From: Bettongia penicillata ogilbyi
Taxonomy: Eukaryota > Chordata > Mammalia > Diprotodontia > Potoroidae
Assembly: GCA_023548195.1 (NCBI GenBank)
Contig: JAJHZJ010000014.1
Coordinates: forward strand, 17,185,718-17,249,717
DNA length: 64,000 bases
Reading direction: 5' to 3'
The notes below the pieces were generated by a model. That model made no database searches. It saw only the letters and a list, made by a program, of their open reading frames with translations, and was not told the origin of the DNA. This document shows, piece by piece, positions 12,326-23,699 of this stretch. Positions within the stretch are counted from its first letter, which is position 1, and each line of letters starts with the position of its first letter. Made by a program: the position numbers and the translations under genes.

Positions 12326-12770
12326 TGTTGGGACTAAATGAGGCACTCTTAAAATCTTAGAAGTTAACAAATTATTTAGCCCTAACATAGCACGGATATA
12401 CAATAAAGATCCAGTAGCACTTTTGCAGAAGCAACTCTTGACTGCACATGGATACATTATTTGCCTGTTCAATAGGTCAAAGGGTGATGACTTGTGTGGT
12501 CTTCAGATATCCATTAAGTTAGAAGACCCTTCCCCTCAACCCATCTCCATTTGGAGCAATATTTTGAGTAGGAAGCTTTTTCTCAGTACAGCCAAAGGCC
12601 ACCAGAAAGTTTTGTTCAGGGAGGTTGGGCCTTAGCCTACTCCAGGTCGTTTAAATTCTGGCTTTGTTGCTTTTTTTTTTTGATCCATGTTAGGGGAGGG
12701 GATTAAGGGATAAAGTGTGGTGGACACTGGTGCTATTGAATAGGTGAATAATCAAAAGTGAATAGTATCC
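12326..12770 (-). repeat. 5' LTR of the decayed ERV
   Basis: It aligns by eye with 8300-8845: TGTTGGGACTAAATGAGGCAC, 'cctaacatagcacggatata', 'gatccagtagcac' and 'gccaccagaaag'. The outer (upper) boundary is uncertain, about 12760-12790. It differs from its partner at many sites, so the insertion is old. Confidence 0.55.
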
Positions 12771-12798
12771 TGGAAGTCAAAGGAGAGAATATCTAGGA

Positions 12799-12905
12799 CA
12801 GGGGTGGGGAACCTTCGGTCTTGAGGCTACATATGGCCCTCTAGATCCTCAAGTATGGTCCTTTGACTGAATTACAGAACTTTGAAGTTTGGAACTTGTA
12901 AGTGG
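12799..12905 (+). mobile_element. hAT-type DNA transposon end
   Basis: It starts CAGGGGTGGGGAACC and continues with 'catatggccctctagatcct' and 'caagtatggtcctttgactg'. The same end occurs at 61469. The start fits hAT-Charlie terminal inverted repeats common in marsupials. The opposite inverted terminus was not found. Confidence 0.6.
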
Positions 12906-13149
12906 CTGTAGGTTCCCTACTGAGAGAAATGGTGTGGTTAGAACAGCAACAAAAACTGTGAGTCCAGGGGGTGGAGGAAAGATTAAGTAAAAGTAATTCT
13001 ATTTAGCAATTAAGTGAGGTTTGGTAACCTTGGAGAGAGCAGATTCACCTAAGTGATTGCTAGGATTTGAAAGTGTATGAGAACAAAGGTGATATACATC
13101 TATTTTATCAAGTAGTTTGACTCTAAATGGGAGGAGAGACCATAATTTA

Positions 13150-13902
13150 TTTTTTTAATTTAATTAATTTGTTTTCAGTTTTCAACAATCATTTCCATGA
13201 ATCTTATTCTACTCCTTCCTTTACCTTCCCTCCCTGAGATGGCATGCAGTCTTATATGAGTTCTACACATAAATTCTTATTAAACACATTTTCACATTAG
13301 TTATGTTGCATAGGAGAATTAAAATGAATGGTTGAAACCATGAGAAAAAAAACAAAAAAACATAACACAAGAGAAAGAGTCTGCTTCATTCGTGTTCTAA
13401 TTCCATAGTTCTTTGTCTGGATATGGATGGCGTTTTGCCACAGGAGTCCTTTGGGGATGTTTTAGGGCCTTGAATTGCTGTGAAGAGCTTCAGAAACAGT
13501 GGCTGTTAACTGTGTATAATGTTCTCTTGGTGCTCATTTCACTCAGCATCAGTTCATTTAAGTCTTTCTAGGGTTTTCTGAAGTTCGACTGTTTGTCGTT
13601 GCTTATAACACAATAGTATTCCATTACATTCATATACCACAACTTGTTCAGCCATTCCCCAATTGATGGGCATTTCCTTGATTTCCAGTTCTTGGCTACC
13701 AAAAAAGAGCTGCACATGTGGGACCTTTTCCCATTTTTATGTTCTCTTTGGGATATAGCCCTAGAAGTGATATTGCTGGGTCAGAGGGTATGCACATTTT
13801 TGTAGCCCTTTGGGCATAGTTCCAAATTGCTCTCCAGAATGGTTGGATCAGCTCACAGCTCCACTAACAATGAATTAGTGTTCCAACTCTCCCATGTCTT
13901 GT
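13150..13902 (-). mobile_element. 5'-truncated L1 with 14-bp target duplication
   Basis: A perfect 14-bp duplication, GAGACCATAATTTA, flanks the element (13136-13149 and 13903-13916). A T-rich tract at the low-coordinate side is the poly(A) tail of a minus-strand insertion. Inside, the minus strand reads as the L1 3' UTR, then the ORF2 C-terminus, recognised through 'ttgttcagccattccccaat' on the + strand and the IPFDP-type region. The ORF is broken. Confidence 0.85.
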
Positions 13903-13974
13903 GAGACCATAATTTAAAGGGATGGTAGGGTCAAGTGAAGGTAATTCCACCATGGTGGATACTTTCTCTACCAA

Positions 13975-14215
13975 TGAATATCAGAACCCTTCTGCCTGAT
14001 CTACTAAAAAGTAAACTTTTATCCAAAAAAATTTACCAAATGGTAATATAGCTTCTGTTAGTTGGCCAGGCTTGTCTTCGAATAATGCATGTCTTTTGCA
14101 GTAGTCTTCTAGTTAATCTCCCTGCTGCAAGTCTTTCTTGCTTCAGTTCATTTTCTACTAAGCAGACGAAGTGATTTGCTAAAAAAGTTCTGAAGATGCC
14201 CCACCCCCAATACAC
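13975..14215 (-). repeat. Ancient interspersed repeat fragment (same family as 7130-8140)
   Basis: The minus strand reads 'gcagggagattaactagaag' and 'actactgcaaaagac', matching 'gcagggagattaattaaaag' at 61765. It is a fragment in the opposite orientation to the other copies. Confidence 0.5.
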
Positions 14216-14219
14216 TCCA

Positions 14220-14530
14220 CTGGTTCCATATTACTTCCAGGTTCAAATATAAAATCCTTAGGGCATTTATTCTTCTAATATTATAGTTTACTCCCCTCCT
14301 TCCATGTATTCTATGATCCAGCTGCATTGGCCTTGCTATTTCTCACATATAATGCTCCATGCCCCTCAAACTTTCACTGACTGTTTCCCATACCTGGGAT
14401 ATTTTCCTTTGTCTCCACCTCCTGGCTTCCATTCAGATATGGCTCAAACCACAGAGACCTTTCTTAGTCCTATACAATTTTTCAGGAAAACATTTGTTGC
14501 AAATGTTGAGAGACCCAGGTCATATTAAAT
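14220..14530 (+). repeat. CR1/L2-like LINE tail fragment
   Basis: It shows 'tggttccatattacttccag', 'tccagctgcattggccttgc' and 'gctcaaaccacagagacctt', as in other copies of this tail. It ends about 240 bp before BRMS1L exon 2. Confidence 0.55.
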
Positions 14531-14768
14531 ATTTTTGAAGTTTTATATTTAAATCTCTTCCATATTTTAGATTAGAATTCATAGCAATAATTATTTTAGA
14601 TAGAACAGTATTTCTTTAAGACTGTATATGAAGTGTCAGCATGTAAGCTCATATTTATAAGTTTTTAAACTTGCTTTATAAATTTCGGTGATATCATGGA
14701 TTGTAATCACCTGATCAGTTTTATGGTTTTTCAACTGTAATTAGTAATGTTCATGCTTTTATTAACAG

Positions 14769-14859
14769 AAATGGATGATGAAGACTGTGAAAGAAGACGA
14801 ATGGAGTGCTTAGATGAAATGTCAAATCTTGAAAAACAGTTTACAGACCTCAAAGATCA
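14769..14859 (+). CDS. BRMS1L: BRMS1L exon 2 (internal coding exon)
   Basis: The exon encodes about 30 residues beginning [19 protein letters not shown] and ending FTDLKDQ. I recognise this as the N-terminal part of BRMS1-like protein, a Sds3/BRMS1-family subunit of the Sin3-HDAC co-repressor in the nucleus. The acceptor is a T-rich tract ending TTAACAG at 14768; the donor GTAAGT starts at 14860. The first two bases (AA) complete a Glu codon begun in exon 1. The last two (CA) begin a Gln codon completed by the first A of exon 3. The 91-nt length is consistent with those phases. The segment is acidic then heptad-like, fitting the start of the family's coiled coil. There is no stop or frameshift. 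Identification is from remembered family sequence, but the match across three exons makes it secure. Confidence 0.96.
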
Positions 14860-15259
14860 GTAAGTAGTGGATCTACAGAAGGTCATTTCTACTGATTCCA
14901 TAAACTAGCAAAAAAAAGTGCACTTAGGATTATAGGATCCTAGATTTTAGAACCAAAAAGGAACTATATAATTACATTATATTTGAATAAATTTTATTTT
15001 TACATATTATAGGACAGGCTTTCTTCTTTGAGAAGAGACTGCTACTATTAATTTTCTTCTGAAGATCTCATTAGCTAAACTAAAGGTTTTCAATTAGGGT
15101 TTGTAAAATAATGGATTTCATGTTTCTGTCATGAACAAGTTTTCACATGGATTTTATTCATTAAAATATTTTCCTTGCATTACTGCTGTCTTGTAGTTCA
15201 TTCAACCAATTAAAAAAAAACCGAGACATTTGAAACAGTTATAATTCTAGTGTACTCTG

Positions 15260-16020
15260 TTCACCATTCCCTTTTTATCCTCTTGAAATTTTATCTTATC
15301 TTTATTGATCCACCTTTTTTTACATTAATTTTTTAATCTATTCTTTCCCACTCTACCCAGAAATCATTCCTAGTGACAAAGATTTTTTTAAAAAGAAAGA
15401 AAAGTAAACAAATTCCGCAAAACTCACCAACATATCAACTAAACCTGATAATATTCTATAATTGTAGCCTCTGTCTTTGTAATAAATGTAGGGAAATGCA
15501 GTTTCTTAGCTTTGCTCTGTGGCCAACCTTGGCAGTTGTAATTAAATATAGGATTCACTTCCTTTTATTGGTAGTGTTTCTTCCTGTTTACATTGTTGTA
15601 TATATTGTTTTCTTGATTGTGTTTCACATTGTGTCAGAGTTCATATACATTTTTCCAAGTGTGTCTGTTTTCTTCACAGGCATTATTTCTTCAAGGGACA
15701 GTAATATTTCATCACATTCATGTACCATGTTTTGTTTAGCCATTCTCCAATGGTCATCTACTCTATTTCTAATTCTTTACTACCACAAAAAGTGTTACTG
15801 TTGAGTATTTTGGTGGCTATGGGACTTTTCTGTCTTTGATGTTCTTACTGTATATTCCTAGCAAATCGGTCAAAAGGTATAGACATTTTGTTCATTTTTA
15901 TAGCATAATTCCAAATTGCTTTCTAGAGTGATTGGATCAGTATGTAATTCTAACAGTAGTGTATTACCTCTTTCTAGTACTTAAAACATTAACTATTTCC
16001 ATATATTTTAGGATTTACCA
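15260..16020 (-). mobile_element. Old L1 ORF2/3' UTR fragment
   Basis: On the + strand, 'ttagccattctccaatggtc', 'ttctttactaccacaaaaag' and 'attgctttctagagtgattg' mirror the layout of the L1 ORF2 C-terminus seen in the younger copies at 13150 and 51340, but much more diverged. Confidence 0.55.
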
Positions 16021-16437
16021 CCTTGAATAGTGAGATGAAACCTCTGAGTTGTTTTGATTTGTTTTTCTCTTTTTTAAAGTTTTTTTTATTATTTCACTGT
16101 AATTATTCCATGTAATTATTCCCTTGCCAGAGAGCCATCCCATATATTGTTTTTTTAAAGAGGGAAAAAAATCAGTACCACTGATCAATACATTAGAAAA
16201 GTCTGAAAATATATGCATTGTGTAATAACATCTGTGGACCTCTCACCTCCATGTAGGGTAGGTTGGGGCTGTTTTTTCTTCTTTTTCATTTGAGTCCTTT
16301 TTGATTATTATAATTTTATTATGTTCACTTTTGATTTTTTGGTGTGTGACCCCAAGGAGTAAGAGCTCAGACTGTTGGCGTCTCTTCCTCATTACCTGAG
16401 TGCAAAAGCGGCTCCAAGGAATGAGAGGGAGGAGGGA

Positions 16438-16650
16438 GGCTAATGAATCATGATGGGTACCTGTCAAGGGAGCTTTGCTTAGTTAAATCAACCGGAGGTG
16501 TTTTCAGTTGCCTATCTTTGTTGAATATCATTCTGGCATGAAAAGCAAATTTTTTTTGGTTAACAATTTAATGACCTTTTGAGTATATCATAAACTACCC
16601 AGATACTGACCTTAGTCAGTCTGATCCCTGAATAATTAATGTAGTCTTGC
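16438..16650. repeat. Member 1 of a diverged repeat pair (possible LTR)
   Basis: It aligns by eye with 18826-19035: 'taatgaatcatgatggg' against 'tgatgaatcataagtag', 'ggagctttgcttagttaa' against 'ggcagctttgtttaatta', 'tctttgttgaatatcattct' against 'tccttgttgaatgtcattct'. The two lie about 2.2 kb apart in the same orientation. No retroviral coding sequence was recognised between them. Confidence 0.4.
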
Positions 16651-18825
16651 AGGATTAGAACATAATGAGCTCTTTGAAATGTGGGATAGGGAAGGTGAGC
16701 CCAGATTAGCCTTCATGCTAATTGTGTTTTTGGTGATGCCTTTAGAAATGGTGGTTCTTTACTGGGAGGCACTACCTCCTCCTGGCACATTAGAGAATAA
16801 GTTCCCTAACACCTTTCAGCAAGAACAGAACAATGTGAATATGTCTATTTTGTAAGTAATTAAATGTCCCTTGAAGATTATTCCTGTAAACTGTTTTTAG
16901 GTCCTCCAGCTTTTTAGGGCCTTCCAGCCTCATAATTTAAGTTTCCTCCAAATACTACTAAGATAGAGCTTCTCTTCAGAATTCACTTTTATGTTCAAAA
17001 CAAACTGAGTTTGTGGAGTGGAAAAAGGACTGTTTTCCCTTATTAGAAAAGGACAAATTTAAAACTAGTAGTGTCCAGTTCTTGCTGAGAATGGATACTT
17101 TTTTATTGGTAATGGTCATCACCCAATTACCTTGGGAAAGGCCTCCTGAAAAAAAGGCCCCTCTCGTATTTGTGTAAACTGATTTCCAATGACTTTTTGG
17201 AATTCACTACAGCTGAACCAGCACTTCTCAGAACTGTAATTGTATATGGACATAGTTAACCATTGACAGCCGACATGAGAGGCTCTGGTAGTGACAATAC
17301 AACTAAGGCACATCCTTTTTTTTAAGGATTGTCTAATAGCTGTGCCAAAGTAACTTCTTTAGTTTAATTTTAAAAAAAATTCGTATTTGAAAGACTAACT
17401 GCAATTTTACCATGAGGATTTTATTGTGATTCTTCGGTATAAGCCATTTGGTTGGGGGGTGGGGGGTGGCAGGATATTTGAAAAGACAATTATCCCCAGG
17501 AGCTCAGAGACATTTCTGGAATTGGGAATATGAACAAATATACCAGTTGTTGGACCCCGTTTGATGACTAAGGACAGGGAAGTATTTTCTATCAGTTTTG
17601 CAACTTTCCACTCTCACTCCTAAACTATGACTGTAATTCTCATACTCTTTCCCTCTCCTTCGGCCCCCCCCCCCATGTTTCCCTCTCTCTCCTGTCCTCT
17701 TTCTTTTTCTCCATCTCTGTCTCTCGTTTTTCTTCCCACCCCTCCCCCCAAACCTCTTGTCCTAGGCCTCAGAAATAATTCTACAACCCCAGCAGAAAAT
17801 TCTATTGCATGCACAACATGGGCAACAGAGCCCATGTACTGGCCTGTAGGAGTCTGGCTTTGTTGCCTTTGAGTGTTGCATTTTGTCTTTCCATTAGGCT
17901 AGGAGAGTAGGGTCAGGCCTCAGCCACAGTATCAGAGCTTTTGCTACGCACAGGAGGGTTGAGGCACAGCACGCCCACAGCAGCCTTCTACATAGGGAGT
18001 TGGCCTGCTTTAGTGGGCTGAGTCATGCCCTACCATTGCCCGTACTTTAGTGCTTAGGACTGCAGCAAAATTCTGTCTCAACATTTTGCAGAAGTGCTCA
18101 GGCCCTAATAGTTGTCTTGGCTTGGCACAGGGGGAGTGACGGACTCTGGTATAGTGGGCAGCAAGCAGAGATGAGGCCCTAATGGTAACTGGCCTTGGAC
18201 TAACAGACAGAATGAGGGCCTCAGGTATTCCCTTTGATAAGAGTACAACTCCTTTCTAGGGAAGGCTTGGAGGTGGCCTTGTTGGGAGGGAACTCCCCCA
18301 AAAGGGGTAAAATATAAATGTCTGAGTAGCTCTCCACCTTCTCCCCCCTCCCACCTCCCCAGGAGAAAGGGGACAGTCCCTCAGAAGCTTCTTTTCTAAG
18401 AGGCAAAAATTTTATATTGCTTTCCCCCTAATCAGGCTCCCAGGGAAGCCATGGCTGGTGGCCCAGGGAACACTAAGTGAGTGGCAATTCAGGGCAAATT
18501 CTCCCTGACTTGTGATGAGGATCAGTGACTACATAGAAAGTGTCATCTTTGCTATAGCCTAGATGTTCCTGAGATACCCACTATAAACTTCAAAAAAAAT
18601 TATCACCCATCATTTAGATCTGACTGTTTAGATGTGAGTCTCAGTCCTTCCTGGGACTCTTCCTGATTCAGTCACTCCTTTTTTTGTTGCTGTTTTAGTT
18701 TTCCTCTTCTTCCTTTAATGCTGCTTATATTAGGCTTCTTGAATATTGGAGGTCAGGGTAGACCAGTATCAGACTTAATACCTTTCTCCCTTGAATTTTA
18801 GGCTGGGGCCTCTCTCATGGGTTTG

Positions 18826-19035
18826 GCTGATGAATCATAAGTAGTGCCAGCAAGGCAGCTTTGTTTAATTAACTGAGTCAACTCAAGGTGTCTTCAATTT
18901 CTATCCTTGTTGAATGTCATTCTCTTGTCATGACAGAGTTTTACTTTGCTACTGTTGAATCACCTTAGAATATAAGTTGAACCTGAACTACTAGGACACT
19001 GGCCTGAGTCAGACCCAGTTCATAAAAGACAATAT
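18826..19035. repeat. Member 2 of a diverged repeat pair (possible LTR)
   Basis: Direct-repeat partner of 16438-16650. The spacing and orientation suggest the LTRs of a small, old element. Confidence 0.4.
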
Positions 19036-19560
19036 AATATCCAGGCAGTGTAATACATAGGTAGTCTGTTCTGGAGTTATAGCTAGAGCATGGCCAGTAT
19101 AACACAGGAGCAATCAAGTGTCAAAGTAGTTAGTCTGAGACAGAGCCACAGCAAGAAACAAAGCTAATTTGAGGCTAGACAGTACGACACTAAGGCCTAC
19201 CACACCTATCACAGCATTGGGTAAGGACTGTGCAGTGCCTAGGTAGTCAATGACAAAGCCATAGGAAGAGAAAGGGCTAGTACAATGTCCAGGTACCCTT
19301 GTCAGAGATGCAGTGGGAGACAGGGCCATTAGAGTTAATGAGAGTCATGTAACCACTGCTATAGACAACAACCAGTTGGGGTCCTGTCAAAGCCACTGCA
19401 AAGGGTAGAGCCAACTTCCAGCTGGGGATTGTGAAAGAAGTAAATACAGACTAGTATGATGCCAAAACCTGGGTCAAGCCACCAGGAAACTAAGCCAGAA
19501 TTCAAGGATTCCTGTAGAATGGACTAGTCACCACTTCATCTATAATGGCAGAGTCAGAAA
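19030..19560. repeat. Degenerate tandem-like repeats
   Basis: Recurring motifs of the form 'agacagagccacagcaag', 'tgacaaagccataggaag', 'gtcaaagccactgcaaag' and 'gtcaagccaccaggaaac' occur at roughly 60-110-bp intervals, with 'cagtataacac', 'cagtacgacac' and 'agtatgatgcc' before them. It looks like an eroded minisatellite, possibly part of the flanking element. Unit length is irregular. Confidence 0.4.
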
Positions 19561-19869
19561 CATATCTGTTCTACAGGGTGAACAGGACTAACCAGGCCCT
19601 CACCATTTCCTTCAAGAGTAATAAAGGGAAAAGAGTCTTTTGTGTCACAACCTAAATACAAAGTCCCAATCCAGAGCTGCGGCTGAAGATAGTAAACAGA
19701 AGAAGACATTAAAACAAATTCTGTGGGTTGAGAGAAGTCTAAGAGGAAAACCCAGAAAAAGAGAATAACTCCCAAACAAGTTAAAGTAGAACTTCAGAAG
19801 AAAGGACAACTTAGCCACAAGGAGTCTTAGGAGTTCCTGGAAGAAATGGAGAAATGAAGTCAATTATCT

Positions 19870-20455
19870 CACATAAAAGAGGCAAGAAAAGTTTTACAGT
19901 GGAGGGGAAGAGGTGAATGGTGAGAAGGAATGAGTGAACCTTGCTCTCATTGGATTTGGCTTAAGGAGAGAATAACATACGCAATCAATTGGGGATCTTA
20001 TCCTACAGTAAAGTAGGGGGAAGGGGATGAGAGGGGGAGATGATAGAAAGGAGGGTAGATTGAGGTGGGGCTAGTCAGAAGCAAACACTTTAGAAAAGGG
20101 ACAGGGTCAAAGGAGAAAATAGAATAATTGGGGGGGTGAGGGATGGAGGGGAAATATAGTTAGTCTTTCACAATATGACTATTATAGAGGTGTTTTGCAC
20201 AACTGCACATGTATATTGTATTGCTATGTTGAATTGCTTGCCTTCCCAGTGGACCTGAGTGGGGAGGGAAGAAGAGAGAATTTGGAACTCAGAGTTTTAA
20301 AAACAAATGTTAAAAATTGTTTTTACATGCAGCTGGGAAATAAGATATACAGGCATTGGAGTATAGAAATCTATCTTGCCCTTCAAGAAAGTAAAGGGGA
20401 AGGGGATAAGGGGGGAATGTTGAAATCTAAAAATAAAGAAATTTAAATCTTAAAA
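19870..20455 (+). mobile_element. 5'-truncated HAL1/L1 3' end
   Basis: A purine-rich spacer/3' UTR matching the 3' part of 58412-61168: 'atcttatcctacagtaaagt', 'agttagtctttcacaatatg', 'gaattgcttgccttcccagt' and 'gaatttggaactcagagttt'. It then ends in 'gaaatctatcttgcccttca' and an A-rich tail. Confidence 0.7.
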
Positions 20456-22160
20456 AAATGAGAGAAAGAAAGCATAAGAACCAGTGAACAGTATCTACAT
20501 TAGATGAAGAGAGAAGAAGCAGAGGAGTGGAATCAGTCCACTGGAAATATGAATACTGCTATGGGTCACATACGTTCCTTTTGTTTTGCCAACTTCCTTA
20601 TCTTAAAGGGGAAATAAGTACAAAGAGAGGGAAAAGTACCATAGCCATCAATGTGAATGTGATGAACTCACAGATATTAAGAAAGGTAGCATGATGAGTT
20701 AGAAAGCAAGATCCAATAAGATGTTGTTTATAAGAAGCACACTTGAAACAGTGATTTACAGAGTTAAAGTGTGTGGTTGGAGCAGAATTTACTGTATCTC
20801 TAATGAATTAAAAAGGTGTGAGGAAAGTAGAATCGCTATATAAAAGAAGGGAACAGTAAAAATAGATATGATTAAAAGAGAAATAACACCTGCATTTTGC
20901 TCAGATGCACCATAGATAATGATGTAATAGCAGCACTTAATATAGAAGTACCAAATTGCACAGCATCTAAGTAGATAGGGATTGGGACTAGATCTGTGTT
21001 TTCACTGGTATAAGGCATTCCTGGGTAAAGAAAATTTCTACAAATCCAGGTCAGCCTCTCAGCAGCATATAGTTTTAGAGTTGCTAAAGCACTGAGAGGT
21101 TAAGTGGCTTGGACAAGGTCACTCAACCAGTATGTGTCAAGAGACAGGGCTTGAATTTAATTGAATTAAAGGTAGGATTAGCACTTGTAAGAAATGACTA
21201 TTTGCCAAGGCATAAAAACCTCATAAAAGCAGAAACATTAAATATATCCTTTATTGACCATAACAAATAACAAAATTATAGAAGCAATAAGTAACTTCAT
21301 AAAAGAAAAGGACAGTAATTAGAAAACATATTGAAACTTTTGGTATGCCGAAGCATTCCTTAGGGTAAATTTTATTTATTGAATATTTATAAATAAAAAT
21401 TTTATATAAGTAAAATATAAAATATTTATAATTTTATAGATATAAGATAAATATGAAATACTCCTTAAGGTATATTTTAACAGTTTTATAAATAAAATAA
21501 AAAATCCTTCAGTAAACACAAAAAGAGAAATTCTGAAAAACAAGCAAAAACAATCTCATTGATTTGATAAATAAAATTAGAACCAATTCAAAGCTAACAA
21601 AATAGAGAAACCATTACTTATTTCGATCCCAAGAAAGAGAGCAAACTCAAATTGCCAAAATAAAAAATGGAAAAGATTTCAAAACAAAATGAAAATGAGG
21701 GATATTGTTTTGGAGAAATATATTCCAACAAAACATAATATAAATGAAAGGGATATTTCATATTTATGAAAATTACAAAATATCTAGGTTAGTAGAAAAG
21801 GAAATAGAAACTCTAAGTAGGACTTAGCTCTTTCACATCTCAAGCTATACTACAAGGCACTAATTATAGAAACAGTCTGTTGTTTGCTGTTGAGTGGTTT
21901 CAGTCATATCTGACTTTTTATGACCCCATTTGTGTTGGGTTTTTTTTTTTGGGCAAAGATACTGGAATGGTTTGCAGTTTCCTTCTCCAAGAAACAATTT
22001 GATACTCTTTAGAAGAAATTGATCATTGAAACATATTAAGTACACAAAATGATTGCCTGGTGTTCAATAAAGCTAAGAACATCAACTGCTGGGGTAAAGA
22101 CTCACTAGTCTACAAAATCTTCTGGGAAAATTGAATAGTATGGAAAGAAACTTAAAATAA
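20456..22160 (+). other. A-rich stretch, unassigned, probably old LINE
   Basis: Strongly A-rich on the + strand with scattered LINE-like words ('gataaataaaattagaacca'; 'aaaaatggaaaagatttcaa') and no open frame. It is flanked by L1 pieces on both sides, so an eroded L1 body is likely. It also contains a MIR-like fragment at 21065-21180 (minus). Confidence 0.35.
21885..21995 (-). repeat. SINE 3' end with LINE-type tail
   Basis: On the minus strand: 'gaaactgcaaaccattccag', then 'atctttgccc' and '...gggtcataaaaagtcagata'. This is the same tail as the SINE at 63080-63285. Confidence 0.7.
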
Positions 22161-22605
22161 CATTTCACACATATACCACATAAGTTCGAAATAAATACAC
22201 AAATACTGTAATGTTGATGGAATTATGAACATATAGTACCATTCTGGAAAGTGATTTGTAATTATACTTAAAAAAAATCATTAAATTGTGCATACTTTTT
22301 GATCCAGTCATTCTGCATTCCTTCCTCTCCCTCTGCTACTAGGCCTATATCCCAAAGAAATTTTAAAAATTAGGAAAATGATCTATATACAACAATATTT
22401 ATAGTAACATTTTGTTATAGAAAAGAACTACCTAGAAACTTAGGGGGTACCCATCAATTAGGAAACAAATTATTATATGCAAATGTAATGGAATATTATT
22501 AGTTTATAACACTAAAAAGATTACAAAAGGGAAGATTTCAGAAGAACCAGGAATGACTTGTATAAACTGATGCAGAATGAAAAGTGAGCAGAACCAGTCA
22601 GTCAT
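22160..22605 (+). mobile_element. L1 ORF2 C-terminal remnant
   Basis: 'acccatcaattaggaaacaa', 'taatggaatattattagttt' and 'gacttgtataaactgatgca', ending 'gtgagcagaacca', correspond to the L1 ORF2 C-terminal block (GVPIN...WN...DLY.LM). Stops occur throughout. A further old-repeat fragment ('ccaagtactgtactaaagag') follows to about 22790. Confidence 0.65.
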
Positions 22606-23699
22606 CCAGTTAATAAACATTTGATAAGTGTCTGTCATGAGCCAAGTACTGTACTAAAGAGTGGGGATAAAAAAAAAAAAAAGCAAATACAGTTTCTGCT
22701 CTCAAAGAGCTCAAAATTTAATGAAGGAGACATCATCCAAATAATTATATAAAAACAAGCCTGTCCTGCATAATAATGAACCGAGGGAAGGCATTAGTAT
22801 TAAGAGAGATCGGTATGCACATATACAACACTGAAAAGAAAAGGAACTCTGAATGATTTAGCAAAACTTTCAACAGTGTAACCATAGATCTAGAGGACTG
22901 ATAGTGCAACATGCTTCCTGCCTCCTGATAGGTGATAAATTCAAGATCCAGGTTTGTAAAACATAAATTTTTAGACATGGTCAAATGTGGGAATTTGTTT
23001 TCCCTCACTATTCATGTGTTACAAAGACTTTGTTTTTCTTTTCTTTTTTCAGTTTGGGTAGTAAAGATGAAGGTAAAATGAGTATAATAGAAAAAAAAGA
23101 AAGAAAAGAGGTTCACTGGCGATTTTTTTAAAATGTGCAGGCCAGAAAGAATCATTGAAAAGTAAGATAGCTTTGAAAATAAGAGGTTGAATTTGTTATA
23201 TATTTTACAAAGGAAAGCAAGCCATACCTAACAGATATTCACAGTGAGATACCACCCTCCTTTTCTACTCTTTGTGTGTGAAAATGCTAATTTTATTTAG
23301 TGCTTATTAAATTCAGAATAAACATTCTTTAAAAAAAAGCCATTCGATAGTAGATAAATGATCAAAGGATACTAATAGTCAGATCTCAAAGAAAGAAATG
23401 TGGGATGTCAAATGAGATAATTGTAAAGCATTTAGCCAATGCTTGTTCTCCCCTTTCTCCATTGTGCCACCTAGCTACTTCTAGGGCTTCAGCATACATT
23501 TTGATGTCTCCTCAAACACCCATATCTCTTAGTTTCTCAGCTTCTTCAGGTGTAGTTAGCAACTTCTGCACTTCACTTCAGAAACACGCAGAAATGATCA
23601 GTCCTTTGACCTTCCCTTATTCATAGATTTTTGCTTCCCTCATCAAGAAAAACAGTTAATTTTCTCTTCTGTTTACAACTCAAAAACTTCCTTTAATCA

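Larger units (their letters stand above)
8300..12770 (-). mobile_element. Decayed endogenous retrovirus, minus orientation
   Basis: Two related LTR-like blocks (8300-8845 and 12326 to about 12770) enclose about 3.5 kb. They share sequence from TGTTGGGA through 'gtccagtag' and 'gccagaggctaccagag'-type stretches. On the minus strand the internal part encodes scrambled reverse-transcriptase motifs (see 10440-11170) and, next to the left LTR, a purine tract (GGGAAGGGGG) immediately followed by TG at 8845, as expected of a polypurine tract. So the right LTR is the 5' LTR. The internal region is too short for a complete provirus and is full of stops. I did not identify gag or env, or a clean primer-binding site. 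Confidence 0.7.
1..14768 (+). other. BRMS1L: BRMS1L intron 1 (3' part)
   Basis: This stretch lies upstream of exon 2 and ends in a normal 3' splice site at 14768. No exon 1 (the acidic N-terminus) or promoter CpG island is visible, so the gene start is outside the window. It is filled by retroelements described separately. The parts at about 4480-5920 and 6720-7125 are AT-rich, ordinary intronic sequence in which I see no coding or structured feature, except a short CORE-SINE-like patch near 4735-4860. Confidence 0.85.

Noticed and set aside
15373..15804. A 143-codon plus-strand frame with many Phe/Leu/Val
   Set aside because: It lies antisense to an old L1 ORF2/3' UTR fragment and mimics a membrane protein only because of T-richness.
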